DNA of 32,680 nucleotides from positions 1 through 32,680 of the forward strand of contig SXXH01000295.1 in assembly GCA_005789645.1 (NCBI GenBank), written 5' to 3'. Shown in pieces: positions 12,227 to 21,843 of this stretch. This stretch comes from Planctomycetia bacterium (GTDB lineage: Bacteria > Planctomycetota > UBA1135 > GCA-002686595). Positions within the stretch are counted from its first letter, which is position 1. Every line of letters begins with the position of its first letter. A model generated the notes under the pieces. That model did no database searches, had not been told where the DNA came from, and saw only the letters and a list, made by a program, of their open reading frames with translations. A program made the position numbers and the translations under genes.

Positions 12227-13123
12227 TCAAGGCGAAAGCACGCCGGTAGCGCGCAGCGTCGCCGCCAACTTCGCGCGTGAAGCCGGCTCCAGGGGAGCCA
12301 AGGGCAAGCGCACCTCGGACGGCATCCAAGGGAACTTCTCCGCCAACGCCCACTTCACCGGCACCGGGTTGGGTTCGAGGAACAAGTCGCGCGCCAGCGG
12401 GGCGAAGCGCTCGATGATGCCGGCGGCCCGCACCGTGTCGCGCGCTTCCACCGTGCGCACCAACGCGGCGCATTCGGCCGGCAAGAGGTTGTTCACCACG
12501 CCGATGACGCCCACGGCGCCGAGCTCGAGGAAGTCGGGCAGCGACGCGTCGTCGCCGCACAAGACGGCGCACGGCGTCTCGGCAACCAGACGTCGCACGC
12601 GCTCGAGGTCCGGCTTGGCCTCCTTGACGGCGACGATGTGCGCATGGCGCTCGCCGAGCTCCTTGACGACTTCGACCGGCATGTCGACGCCGGTGCGCGA
12701 CGGCACGTTGTAGAGCACGATCGGCGTGCGCGCAGCCTCGGCGAGGGCCGAGTAGTGCAGCACCAGGCCGCGCGGCGAAGGCTTGTTGTAGTACGGCGTC
12801 ACCGCCAAGAGCGCGTCCGCGCCCAGCAATTCGGCCTCGCGCGCGTGTTCGAGGGTCGTGCGCGTGTCGTTGGTGCCCACGCCCACGACCAGCGGGATGC
12901 GGCCCAGCAGCTTGAGTCGCGCCTTGGTGACGAGCTTGCGGCGCTCCTCGGCGGTCAGCGTGGCGGACTCGCCCGTGGTGCCGCACACGACGACGCCGTC
13001 GGTGCCCTGCTCCAAGTGCCACTCGAGGAGGCGCTCGAAGGCGATCCAATCGACCTTTCCGCCGCGCATGGGCGTGACGAGGGCGACGAGGCTTCCGTGG
13101 AGCTGGCAGCGCGGGTGCGTCAT
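12227..13123 (-). CDS. dapA: 4-hydroxy-tetrahydrodipicolinate synthase
   Basis: HGSLVALVTPM..., GTTGESATLTAEER, LLAVTPYYNKPSPRGL, PIVLYNVPSRTGVDM, IVAVKEA, CGDDASLPDFLELGAVGVIGVVNNLLP. Confidence 0.95.
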   Translation of the reverse strand: MTHPRCQLHGSLVALVTPMRGGKVDWIAFERLLEWHLEQGTDGVVVCGTTGESATLTAEERRKLVTKARLKLLGRIPLVVGVGTNDTRTTLEHAREAELLGADALLAVTPYYNKPSPRGLVLHYSALAEAARTPIVLYNVPSRTGVDMPVEVVKELGERHAHIVAVKEAKPDLERVRRLVAETPCAVLCGDDASLPDFLELGAVGVIGVVNNLLPAECAALVRTVEARDTVRAAGIIERFAPLARDLFLEPNPVPVKWALAEKFPWMPSEVRLPLAPLEPASRAKLAATLRATGVLSP

Positions 13124-13128
13124 GGTGG

Positions 13129-13854
13129 TCAGCGAGCCTTCCCGCCGCGGCACAGGCGTGCCATCGTGCCGACGGCTTCGTGCACGCCAGTGAACACGCT
13201 GCGCGCGACGATGGCAAAGCCGATGTTGAGTTCCTCCACATGCGGCAGTCGCGCCACCGGCGCCACGTTCTCGTAGTCGAGTCCGTGCCCCATGTTGACG
13301 CGCAGGCCGCCCTCGTGCGCCGCGATCGACGCCTGTTCCAGCCGCGCCAGTTCGCGTACCTTCGCCCGGCCCTTGGCGCGCGCGTAGCGTCCGGTGTGCA
13401 ACTCGACGAACTCGGCGCCGGTGTCGACTGCCGCCGCGAGCTGTTCCAGATCCGGATCGACGAACAAGGACACTTCGCCGCCGCCCCGCGCGAGGCGCGC
13501 CACCACCGGCGACAAACGCCTGGACTCGCGACGCACATCCAAGCCGCCCTCGGTCGTCACCTCGGCGCGGTTCTCGGGCACGATGCAGTACGCCTCGGCC
13601 CGCGCTCGCGCCGCGATCGCGACGATCTCGGGATCGAGCGACATCTCGAAGTTGAGCTTGGTCGCCACGGCCTGCTTGAGCGCCTTGACGTCGGCGTCCT
13701 GGATGTGGCGCCGGTCCTTGCGCAGGTGGAAGGTGATGCCGACGGCGCCGGCCTTCTCGGCGGCGAGCGCCCAGGCGACCGGGTCAGGGAAGGCTTCCTT
13801 GCGCGCCTGCCGCAGCGTGGCGACATGGTCGATGTTGACGTGGAGGCGGGGCAT
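13129..13854 (-). CDS. pdxJ: Pyridoxine 5'-phosphate synthase
   Basis: MPRLHVNIDHVATLRQARKEAFPDPVAWALAAEKAGAVGITFHLRKDRRHIQDADV..., CIVPENRAEVTTEGGLDV, VELHTGRYA, VNMGHGLDYENV, ELNIGFAIVARSVFTGV. Confidence 0.96.
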   Translation of the reverse strand: MPRLHVNIDHVATLRQARKEAFPDPVAWALAAEKAGAVGITFHLRKDRRHIQDADVKALKQAVATKLNFEMSLDPEIVAIAARARAEAYCIVPENRAEVTTEGGLDVRRESRRLSPVVARLARGGGEVSLFVDPDLEQLAAAVDTGAEFVELHTGRYARAKGRAKVRELARLEQASIAAHEGGLRVNMGHGLDYENVAPVARLPHVEELNIGFAIVARSVFTGVHEAVGTMARLCRGGKAR

Positions 13855-14091
13855 GATGCATCCGCCAACATAGCGAATGCCACGCCTTGGTCCGAGGGCG
13901 CGAGCACGGCGCCGGGAAGGTCGGCAGGGGTCGTGGAGGTCGCATGCCAGCCACTTGCGGTGCTCGCTCTTGCAGCGCCCTTCGCCTAGTTTGAGGCGTC
14001 GGCGGGGAGACTTGGTGGCCGGCCTTGTTCGGGCCGCGCCCATCCAGCCCGAACTTTCGACTGCCGATGCCCTTGGCCGTCCAAGCAGTTC

Positions 14092-14560
14092 ATGCAGCAG
14101 TTCGACCTCGCTCTGGACCTCGTGTTCCCAGGGGGTTGCGTTCAATCCGCAACAGCCTGATGAAGATCGCTGCATCAGGACTTGTGCCCCCAGCACCCAG
14201 GTCGTTGCTGCGCAAGGCCAGTGGCTGCACCACGAGCCCTGCAGGTTCGAGGACGACGCCGGCGTCCGTTTGGCCTCGGGCGAGTACTTCGACACGTTCG
14301 GCAAGCGCGTGCGCACGCTCCGCAGCCCCGGCTACCTCGCCACGCACGGCGAAGGACGACAGTGCCAATGGTCGCGAGACGAACATCCGTCCTTGGCGAA
14401 GATGCTCGACGCTGATGGGACGGACGGACTGGAAACGCGCGGCGAAGACATCGGTCCCGAGGAACGCCAAGGGGCGCAGGCTGCCTGCGACGCGGCCCTG
14501 AACATGATCGCGGCGGGCCAGACGTCGCTTGGCCCGGACAGTGGCGCTTCGAATCGCTAG
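14092..14560 (+). pseudogene. Possible frameshifted small gene; weak resemblance to the N-terminal region of bacterial transglutaminase-like proteins
   Basis: ATG at 14092 opens MQQFDLALDLVFPGG in frame 1 but stops early; frame 2 continues VAFNPQQPDEDRCIRT...SGEYFDTFGKRVRTLRSPGYLATH...GASNR* with G/C-rich third positions. Family resemblance is by eye only. Confidence 0.3.
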
Positions 14561-14573
14561 CCTGTCTGGAGCG

Positions 14574-15176
14574 ATGCGCATCATCTCCGGCGAACTCGGT
14601 GGACGGCAGTTCGAGGCCCCGCCCGGCGAGGGCACGCGACCGCTGCTCGATCGAGTGCGCACCGCCCTGTTCGATTGGCTCGGCGCCAAGGTCGACGACG
14701 CGCGCGTGCTCGACTTGTACGCGGGCTCGGGTTCGCAAGGCCTCGAGGCGTTGTCGCGTGGAGCGAGTCGCGCCTTGTTCGTCGAGCGCGGCGCTCCGGC
14801 GCTCGCGACCTTGAAGCGCAATGTCGTCGGACTCGGGCTCGAGGAGCGCGCGCGCATCGTGCGCGGCGACGCGCTGGCCGAGCGCAACTGGTCGGAGCCA
14901 GGCGCCGTCGCCGCCCCATGGACGATCGCCTTCTGCGACCCGCCCTTCGTGGTGTACGAAGATCCGGCGGAGCGCAAGAAGCTCCTCGCCGCGCTCGAGG
15001 TCTTGTTGGAGCGTCACATGGAGCCTGGCGGCATCGTCGCCTTGCACGCGCCCGACCGCGCCGGCGAGATGTTGCGTCTGCGCGCGGCCCGCAGCAGCGA
15101 ACTGCGCGCCTACGGATCTTCCTGCCTCGTCTACCTCGAGGCGGGCGCTACCATCGGGGACGGATCGCATGGTTGA
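14574..15176 (+). CDS. rsmD: 16S rRNA (guanine(966)-N(2))-methyltransferase RsmD
   Basis: MRIISGELGGRQFEAPPGEGTRPLLDRVRTALFDWLG, VLDLYAGSGSQGLEALSRGASRALFVER, FCDPPFVVY. Confidence 0.93.
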   Translation: MRIISGELGGRQFEAPPGEGTRPLLDRVRTALFDWLGAKVDDARVLDLYAGSGSQGLEALSRGASRALFVERGAPALATLKRNVVGLGLEERARIVRGDALAERNWSEPGAVAAPWTIAFCDPPFVVYEDPAERKKLLAALEVLLERHMEPGGIVALHAPDRAGEMLRLRAARSSELRAYGSSCLVYLEAGATIGDGSHG

Positions 15177-16338
15177 AGGCCGCGAAGTCGAAGGCCGCCT
15201 GGCGGAAGGTCCAGTGCGACTGCAAGGCCGGCTGCTCGTCGAGGGCGAGCTTCGGGGCGGCGCCTTGACCATCGAAGGGACGCGCATCGCGCGCGTCGAA
15301 CTCGACGAGCGCCTCGATGGGCCTGTCATCGCGCCGGGCTTCGTGGACTTGCACCTGCACGGCTTTGGCGGCTGCAATCCACTCGTCGACCTCGCCGGCA
15401 TGGCGCGCGCCTTGGCGCGCTTCGGCACCACGAGCTTCCAGCCCACGCTGTTTCCGGCCGAACCGACTGCGCTGGGCGAATGCTGCGCCGCGCTCGAGCT
15501 CGCCGCGTCGAAGCTGCCGCGCGGTCTCGCGCGCGTCGTGGGCATCCATCTCGAAGGGCCGTTCGTCAACCCCGAGATGGCGGGCGCCTTGCCCAAGCGC
15601 GACTTGCACGCACCCTCGGTCGAGGGCTTGCGCGCCATCCTCGGACCCGCGACCGGTTCCGGTCGGATGGTGCGCACGCTCACGGTCGCGCCGGAACTGG
15701 CTGGCGCCTTCGACTTGATCGCGGAATGCACGAAGAGCGGCGTGCGCGTTTCGCTCGGCCATTCGAAGAGCGATGCGGCGACCGCTCGCAAGGCCGCCAA
15801 GCACGGCGCCACCGGCGCCACGCACCTCTTCAACGCCATGGGCCCGATCCATCATCGCGAGATCGGCCTCGCCGGCATGGCCTTGACCGATGCCGCCTTG
15901 CATGCCGAGATCATCGGCGACCTGATGCATGTAGGAGGCGACGCGATCGACTTGGCGCTCAAGGCTCGCACTCCGCGCGGCCTGTGCCTCGTCAGCGACG
16001 CGCTGCAAGGCGCTGGCACGGGTTGCGACCACTTCCACGCCAACGGCCGCGATCACGTCATTCGCGACGGCGCCGCGTACTACCCGTCCGCGGTCGCTGG
16101 CGACCCGCCCAAGCTCGCGGGATCCGCCTTGTCGCAGTTGGAGATGGTGCGTCGTCTCGTATCGCGCGGCTTCGTCTCGCTCGCCGACGCGCTGACGATG
16201 GCTTCGACGACTCCAGCCGACGCCTTGGGCCTCGCTTGTGGTCGCATCGCCGTCGGCGCCCCGGCCGATTTGGTCGTGCTCTCCGCCCAAGATCTAGCTC
16301 TCGAAGCCGTGTACGTGGGCGGCGTGCGAGGCGCTTGA
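15169..16338 (+). CDS. nagA: N-acetylglucosamine-6-phosphate deacetylase
   Basis: VIAPGFVDLHLHGFGGCNPL, GIHLEGPFVNPEMAGALPK, VSLGHSKSDAATARKAAKHGATGATHLFNAM, GLCLVSDALQGAGTG. Overlaps the 3' end of rsmD. Confidence 0.92.
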   Translation: MVEGREVEGRLAEGPVRLQGRLLVEGELRGGALTIEGTRIARVELDERLDGPVIAPGFVDLHLHGFGGCNPLVDLAGMARALARFGTTSFQPTLFPAEPTALGECCAALELAASKLPRGLARVVGIHLEGPFVNPEMAGALPKRDLHAPSVEGLRAILGPATGSGRMVRTLTVAPELAGAFDLIAECTKSGVRVSLGHSKSDAATARKAAKHGATGATHLFNAMGPIHHREIGLAGMALTDAALHAEIIGDLMHVGGDAIDLALKARTPRGLCLVSDALQGAGTGCDHFHANGRDHVIRDGAAYYPSAVAGDPPKLAGSALSQLEMVRRLVSRGFVSLADALTMASTTPADALGLACGRIAVGAPADLVVLSAQDLALEAVYVGGVRGA

Positions 16339-16470
16339 CGACCACGCACAGGTGGATCGCGCTCAAGCGACTTTCCTGTCCAGCGCCGATGCTTGAGCGC
16401 GCTTCTCCACATGGAGGCCTTGATGCAAGCAAGTCGAGTGGCTGGTTCGTCGGATCCGAGCGTGTGCGGC

Positions 16471-18192
16471 ATGCTCACCGTTCCCATGCGCGCCGCTTGG
16501 TGTTGCCTCTTGGCGTTCGTGGCCGCGCCCAACGCAGTGCCCAACGCATTGCCGCAGCGGCCCGCAGCAGTGCGTTGCGAGGGCATTCCGGTCCTCAACC
16601 TGCGCGTGGGCGTCGAGCTGTCGTGGGATTACCTGCAGACCTATTGCGCGGGCGACGTGGACAAGGGGCGCGCCCATGTGGTCGAGCTGATCCAGCAGTT
16701 CAATCAATGGACCGTGCCCGAGTTGCAGCTGCATCTCGACCTGCGGGAGTCGGTCCTGCCGCGCTCGGCCGACGAGGATCCCACGCTCGCTTCCAGCGAC
16801 AAGCAACTCGTCATGGATGCCATTGCCAAGCGATTCAGGACCTCCGACCATCCCAACGAGGATCTCCATCAGCGCCTCGACTTGGGCATCAAGCTGTGTC
16901 CGCCAGCGCGCATCGGCGGCGGATTGGCCTACTGTCCGCCTGGTTCGGGCAACTTCGCCTACTTGGTGGCAGGCTTCGGCGGGCAGGATGGATGGGGTGT
17001 GCTGCTTCATGAGTTCGCGCACACGCTGGACCAATGGCACGAGTACGGTTTTCCCTACGAAAATGGCGTCATGGGAGGTCGTGGAGTGGCGACCAATCCG
17101 TTCGCCGCGGCACCGGCAACCGCGAGCCACTACTCGCGGCGAGAGACGGAGGGCATGACGCGCTGCGCCAAGGAAGTGCGTCTGCTGCGCGGAGTGGACA
17201 AGTCCAGTGGTCTGGTCGACGCCAAGGGCCTCTGGAAGGCGGCTGTCGCGCCCAAGGCCTTGCTGGATCATGCGCGCGTCAAGCGCGGCAAGGATGGCCG
17301 CTTCGAGCCGCTGTTGGTCGACGTCTTGAAGAACGACCGGTCGGTCAATTCAGGTTCGCTCTTCGCCCAGCCCGTCGCTGGCGGCCGTTCCTTGCGCGGA
17401 GGCACCGTGGAGCCTGCGGCAGGCAAGGGCGGCAAGGGGCAGCTGCTCTACACGCCGCCATCAGGCGTGGCGCCCGATGGATCGACCTGGGACCACTTCC
17501 ACTACAAGCTCGTGCATTCGAACGGCTTGGAGGACACGGGCGAAGTCGTCGTGTTCTACGATCTCGATGACGACATGGTGGTTGACGGCGGGTTCGAGTC
17601 GATCACCGAGGCGGATGTCGCGCGCGGCAGGATCGACGCAGAAGGCAAGCTGTCCGGCAAGGGCTCGAAATGGCGCTTTTTTTCGTCCAAACCGCAGCTG
17701 CGTGCCTCTCGTCCGTATCTCAGGCCCTGGCGCGGCTGGTACCGCACTGACTTGGCCGACCTGCTCGAGCAAGAGGACGATCGTCGTTGGCTGCGTGTTG
17801 CACCGATGCCTGGATCGCAAGCGGGTAGGAGCGTGATCGCTCGGCAAGAACTTGACGATCCGAAACGGATGCTCAAGCCCGGGCGGGACTACCGCGTCAC
17901 GTGGGAGTGCCTCGAAGGACGTCCGCCGGAGATGCATGCGGCGCTCGTCTGGCCTAATGGAGAGCGCAGCGACTTTCGGTTGGCGCGCATCGAACTCGGC
18001 GACCAAGGGCCCTCGACCATCCATCACGGCACGTGCACGGTGCCGAATCCGGCACCATCGGGTGCGCCTGAGTTGGAGATCGCAGCGACGATCGGCCCTG
18101 CTACGGCGCCCTTTCACCTCGACAACGCCACGTTGCACTTGGAGGCCGTCTGGCCCGTCTCCGATCAAGGGGAAGTCTCCAACGGTCGATAG
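16471..18192 (+). CDS. Secreted metzincin-like zinc metalloprotease with bacterial Ig/cadherin-like domain
   Basis: Signal peptide MLTVPMRAAWCCLLAFVAAPNA; HEFAHTLDQWHE (HExxHxxxxxH) at 17008-17040; downstream ENGVMGG Met-turn candidate; VDVLKNDRSVNSG...LLYTPPSGVAPDGSTWDHFHYKLVHSNGLEDTGEVVVFY resembles tandem-Ig/cadherin modules. Upstream starts possible (ORF from 16393). Confidence 0.72.
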   Translation: MLTVPMRAAWCCLLAFVAAPNAVPNALPQRPAAVRCEGIPVLNLRVGVELSWDYLQTYCAGDVDKGRAHVVELIQQFNQWTVPELQLHLDLRESVLPRSADEDPTLASSDKQLVMDAIAKRFRTSDHPNEDLHQRLDLGIKLCPPARIGGGLAYCPPGSGNFAYLVAGFGGQDGWGVLLHEFAHTLDQWHEYGFPYENGVMGGRGVATNPFAAAPATASHYSRRETEGMTRCAKEVRLLRGVDKSSGLVDAKGLWKAAVAPKALLDHARVKRGKDGRFEPLLVDVLKNDRSVNSGSLFAQPVAGGRSLRGGTVEPAAGKGGKGQLLYTPPSGVAPDGSTWDHFHYKLVHSNGLEDTGEVVVFYDLDDDMVVDGGFESITEADVARGRIDAEGKLSGKGSKWRFFSSKPQLRASRPYLRPWRGWYRTDLADLLEQEDDRRWLRVAPMPGSQAGRSVIARQELDDPKRMLKPGRDYRVTWECLEGRPPEMHAALVWPNGERSDFRLARIELGDQGPSTIHHGTCTVPNPAPSGAPELEIAATIGPATAPFHLDNATLHLEAVWPVSDQGEVSNGR

Positions 18193-18200
18193 ATCGGGGG

Positions 18201-18848
18201 ATGTCCTCGCACGCACCACGCTTCCTCGGGCTGAGCTTCGGCTTGGCGCTCGCGGCTTGGCTGGTAGTCGCGCCCGCGCCAGCTGTGCAGTCGCGTCCGC
18301 AGGAGCTCGGTGTCGCGAGCCTGTCGTGGGAGGAGCTCGTCGCCGATCCTTCGGCGCATCTCGGGCGCAGCGTGCGCGTGGTGGTCCTGGTCGCCGGCGA
18401 GGTCGAGCAGTGGAGCGCCTATGTCACGCGTTTTGGACAAGCGCGCTGGCGGGCGTGGGACGCATGGAGCGACCTGCAGGAGCCGTGGCGACCCGACACC
18501 CATCGCTCGCCGACGGCGCGCGCGTGGGCGCGGCGCGATGGCGGAGCCGCGTGGGCCTTGGGGCGCGCGCGGCCCGGGACGCGCGTCGAGCTGCGGCTGC
18601 GGGTGCACGAGGTCTTCCTGGGCGCACCATGGTGCGAGGTCGAGGCCGTCGTGCCTTGCACCGAGGAAGTGGGCGAAGGCACCTTGATCCACGCCGCGCG
18701 CGGCTTCGAAGAGCAGCAAGCGGGCCGCCACGAGCTCGCGACGTTGGCCTTCGAGGAGGCCTTGAAGGCGCCTTTGCCGGCCCACGCTCGGGCCGCGCTG
18801 GAGGACTTGCGGAACCAGTCCGCGCGGCTGGCTCCTGCTCGGCGCTGA
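18201..18848 (+). CDS. Secreted hypothetical protein
   Basis: ORF with N-terminal signal peptide MSSHAPRFLGLSFGLALAAWLVVAPAPAVQ; C-terminal helical GFEEQQAGRHELATLAFEEALKAPLPAHARAALEDLR. Confidence 0.7.
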   Translation: MSSHAPRFLGLSFGLALAAWLVVAPAPAVQSRPQELGVASLSWEELVADPSAHLGRSVRVVVLVAGEVEQWSAYVTRFGQARWRAWDAWSDLQEPWRPDTHRSPTARAWARRDGGAAWALGRARPGTRVELRLRVHEVFLGAPWCEVEAVVPCTEEVGEGTLIHAARGFEEQQAGRHELATLAFEEALKAPLPAHARAALEDLRNQSARLAPARR

Positions 18849-19041
18849 GCCGCGCCCGGAGGGAAGGCCGGGCGAGGCGCTACGCCGGTCGCCGTGGGGA
18901 GCCATCGGACCGGTCGCGTCCGCAGGGGCGCAGGATCCCCAATCCCCACTGGCGTCGGAGCTTGCGGCTCCCGTGGCGCCTCGCGGTGGACTGCGACGGC
19001 GTGCGACTGCCATGCTCGCCGTGGAGGCGAGGACTAGGGCG

Positions 19042-20790
19042 ATGTTGAGCGACCTGAGCATCGAGAATCTGGCGTTGTTCGAACGGGCGGACGTGCGCTT
19101 CGGCGCGGGCTTGAACGCCATCACGGGCGAGACTGGCGCGGGCAAGAGCCTGCTGCTGGACGCGCTCGAGTTGCTGATGGGCGAGAAGCCGCGCGGGAGC
19201 CTCGTGCGCCGAGGCGCCGACGAGGCGCGCGTCGAAGGCCGCTTCGTGTTGTCGGAGCGCGGCGCCGCGTCGTTGTCAAGTTTCCTTGACGAAAATCTCG
19301 AGGACATCGCCGCCGAATGGCGCAGCGGCGGGGCGGAGCACGAGCGCGAGCTGGTGCTGTCGCGCACGGTGTCGTCTACCGGCCGCACGCGGGCCTGGAT
19401 CAACCACCGTCCAGCGACGGCCAAGGTGCTGCGCGGGCTCGCCGCGCGGTTGGTCGAGATCCACGGCCAGAACGAGCACCAGAGCCTGATGGACGCGTCC
19501 GAGCAGGTCGAGCTGCTGGACCAGTACGGCGGCCACGCCAAGCAAGTCGTGCATTGGCGCGACGCGCGCGCGCATTGGGTCGGGTTGGTCGCCAAGGTGG
19601 CCGGCCACGAACGCGACGCGCGCGATCGCGCGGACAGGTTGGACTTGGTGCGCTTCCAGGCGCACGAGTTGTTCGAGCTCAAGCCCGACCCCGACGAGCA
19701 CGCCGAGTTGCTGCAGGAGCGCGAGCGCTTGCGCAACGCAGGCGAACTTGGCGCGCAATTGGGCGGAGTGGTCGCGGCCCTGTCGAGCGACGAGGGCGGT
19801 GCGTTGGATGGACTGCGTCGCGCGGCGCGCGCGCTCGAACGATGGGAGGAGCGTCTCGCCGATCTTGCGCCGGTGGCGCAAGAAGTGCGCGAGGCGTTGG
19901 CCCACGCGGAAGAGGCCGCATTGGGCGCAGAGCGCTACTTGGCGCGCGTGCAAAGCTCGCCCGAGCGCCTTGAGAAGGTCGAAGAGCGCCTGTACGCGTA
20001 TGAGACGCTCATGCGCAAGCACAGGGTCGACGCCGAGGGCTTGCGTGCGCTGGCGCAGAGGCTGGGGGTGGAGATGCATGCCATGGAGTCGGGCGGGCGC
20101 TCGGTGGAGGAGCTGACAGCCGAGCGCGACCTAGCCAAGCGCGTCCTCGAGGCCGCCGGCGCCAACTTGGGCGCGGCGCGCGCCAAGGCTGCCGCGAAGC
20201 TCGCCAAGGAGGTCAAGAAGCATCTGGGCGAGTTGGGCTTGGCGCGCGCGGAGTTCAGCACGCGCATCGAACCGCGGCCGAGCATTCCCGTCGATTCGCC
20301 CAACGCCGGCGACCAGGCGGGCGAGTTGCGACGCCTCGCGCCCGATGGTCCCGACCATGTCGAGTTCCTCCTCGCCGCGAACCCCGGCGAGCCGTTGCAG
20401 CCCTTGCGCCTCGTGGCTTCGGGAGGCGAAGCGGCGCGCATCATGCTGGCCTTGCGGACCGCGCTGGCGGCCCAACAGACGATCCCCACGCTGGTCTTCG
20501 ACGAGATCGATTCGGGCGTCGGCGGGCGCCTCGGCCCCAAGGTCGGCGAGCACTTGCGCGCGTTGGCGGCCGCGCACCAAGTCGTGTGCGTCACGCACCT
20601 GCCAGCCATCGCCGCGATGGCGCACGAGCACCTCAAGGTCGTCAAGGAGGTGCGTGGCGCGCGCACGACGACGCTCGTCGCCGCGTTGAAGGGCGAGCAG
20701 CGCGTCGAGGAGGTCGCCGACATGATCGCCGGCGGCGCGGCGCACGCCACGGCTCGGGCCGAGGCGCAGCGCCTGCTGGCGTCGGTCTGA
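19042..20790 (+). CDS. recN: DNA repair protein RecN
   Basis: MLSDLSIENLALFERADVRFGAGLNAITGETGAGKSLLLDALELLMGEK; LVEIHGQNEHQSLMD; LVASGGEAARIMLALRTALA; TLVFDEIDSGVGGRLGPKVGEHLRALAAAHQVVCVTHLPAIAAMA. Confidence 0.95.
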   Translation: MLSDLSIENLALFERADVRFGAGLNAITGETGAGKSLLLDALELLMGEKPRGSLVRRGADEARVEGRFVLSERGAASLSSFLDENLEDIAAEWRSGGAEHERELVLSRTVSSTGRTRAWINHRPATAKVLRGLAARLVEIHGQNEHQSLMDASEQVELLDQYGGHAKQVVHWRDARAHWVGLVAKVAGHERDARDRADRLDLVRFQAHELFELKPDPDEHAELLQERERLRNAGELGAQLGGVVAALSSDEGGALDGLRRAARALERWEERLADLAPVAQEVREALAHAEEAALGAERYLARVQSSPERLEKVEERLYAYETLMRKHRVDAEGLRALAQRLGVEMHAMESGGRSVEELTAERDLAKRVLEAAGANLGAARAKAAAKLAKEVKKHLGELGLARAEFSTRIEPRPSIPVDSPNAGDQAGELRRLAPDGPDHVEFLLAANPGEPLQPLRLVASGGEAARIMLALRTALAAQQTIPTLVFDEIDSGVGGRLGPKVGEHLRALAAAHQVVCVTHLPAIAAMAHEHLKVVKEVRGARTTTLVAALKGEQRVEEVADMIAGGAAHATARAEAQRLLASV

Positions 20791-20869
20791 GTCGTCGTTC
20801 GCCGGCGCGGGTCGTTTCCACGCGGGAAAGCTGCTGCATCCGGCCGCGCCGAGGCGGTACCGTCAAGCC

Positions 20870-21835
20870 ATGCAGAAGGATCCCGTCAGTTGGCTCTATC
20901 CGCCGCTCGAGGCGCGTCGCGTCGGACGCTTGAAGGTCTCGACGCTTCACGAACTGCACTGGGAGGAGTCGGGCAATCCGCTCGGCAAGCCCGTGGTGTT
21001 CCTGCATGGTGGCCCAGGCGGCTCCTCGAGTCCCGAGCATCGGCGCTTCTTCGATCCGCGCGCCTGGCGCATCGTGCTGCTCGACCAACGCGGCTGCGGC
21101 AAGAGCACGCCGTGGGCGACCACCGAGGAGAACACGACCTGGCGCCTCGTCGAGGATCTCGAGCAGTTGCGCGCGCAGCTCGGCATCGAGCGTTGGACTG
21201 TGTTCGGCGGTTCGTGGGGCAGCACGCTGGCCCTGGCCTACGCGCAGCGCCATCCCGAGCGCGTGCTCGAACTCGTGCTGCGCGGCATCTTCATGCTGAG
21301 GAAGGCCGAGTTGGCGTGGTTCTACGAGGAGGGCGGCGCGAGCTGGGTCTTCCCCGACGCGTGGCGGCACTACCTGGCCGCCATCCCCGTGGAGGAGCGC
21401 GGCGCGTTGATGCGCGCCTACGCCAAGCGGCTCTTCAGCGAAGATCCCGCCGTGCACATGCCCGCCGCGCGCGCGTGGAGCATCTGGGACGGCGCCACCC
21501 GCAAGTTGGTGCCGGACGCGGCCTTCGCCGCCGAGTTCGGCGCCGACGACAAGGCCTTGGCCTTCGCGCGCATCGCGTGCCACTACTTCGTCAATGGCGG
21601 CTTCTTCGAGGTGGAGGACCAGCTCCTGCGCGACGCGCACAAGCTCGCGCGCATCCCCACGACCATCGTGCAAGGCCGCTACGACATGGTCTGCCCGATG
21701 CGCAGCGCGCACGAGCTCGCGGCGCGCCTGCCGCACGCCGACTTCGTCGTGGTCCCCGACGCGGGTCACAGCGCCTTCGAACCCGGCATCTCGCGCGCGC
21801 TGGTCGCGGCCACCGACAAGTACGCCCTCCTGTGA
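20870..21835 (+). CDS. pip: Proline iminopeptidase (alpha/beta hydrolase, S33)
   Basis: LHWEESGNPLGKPVVFLHGGPGGSSSPEHRRFFDPRAWRIVLLDQRGCGKSTP; FGGSWGSTLALAYAQRHPERV; RGIFMLRKAELAWFYEEGG; PDAGHSAFEPGI. Confidence 0.93.
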   Translation: MQKDPVSWLYPPLEARRVGRLKVSTLHELHWEESGNPLGKPVVFLHGGPGGSSSPEHRRFFDPRAWRIVLLDQRGCGKSTPWATTEENTTWRLVEDLEQLRAQLGIERWTVFGGSWGSTLALAYAQRHPERVLELVLRGIFMLRKAELAWFYEEGGASWVFPDAWRHYLAAIPVEERGALMRAYAKRLFSEDPAVHMPAARAWSIWDGATRKLVPDAAFAAEFGADDKALAFARIACHYFVNGGFFEVEDQLLRDAHKLARIPTTIVQGRYDMVCPMRSAHELAARLPHADFVVVPDAGHSAFEPGISRALVAATDKYALL

Positions 21836-21843
21836 GCCGCTCC

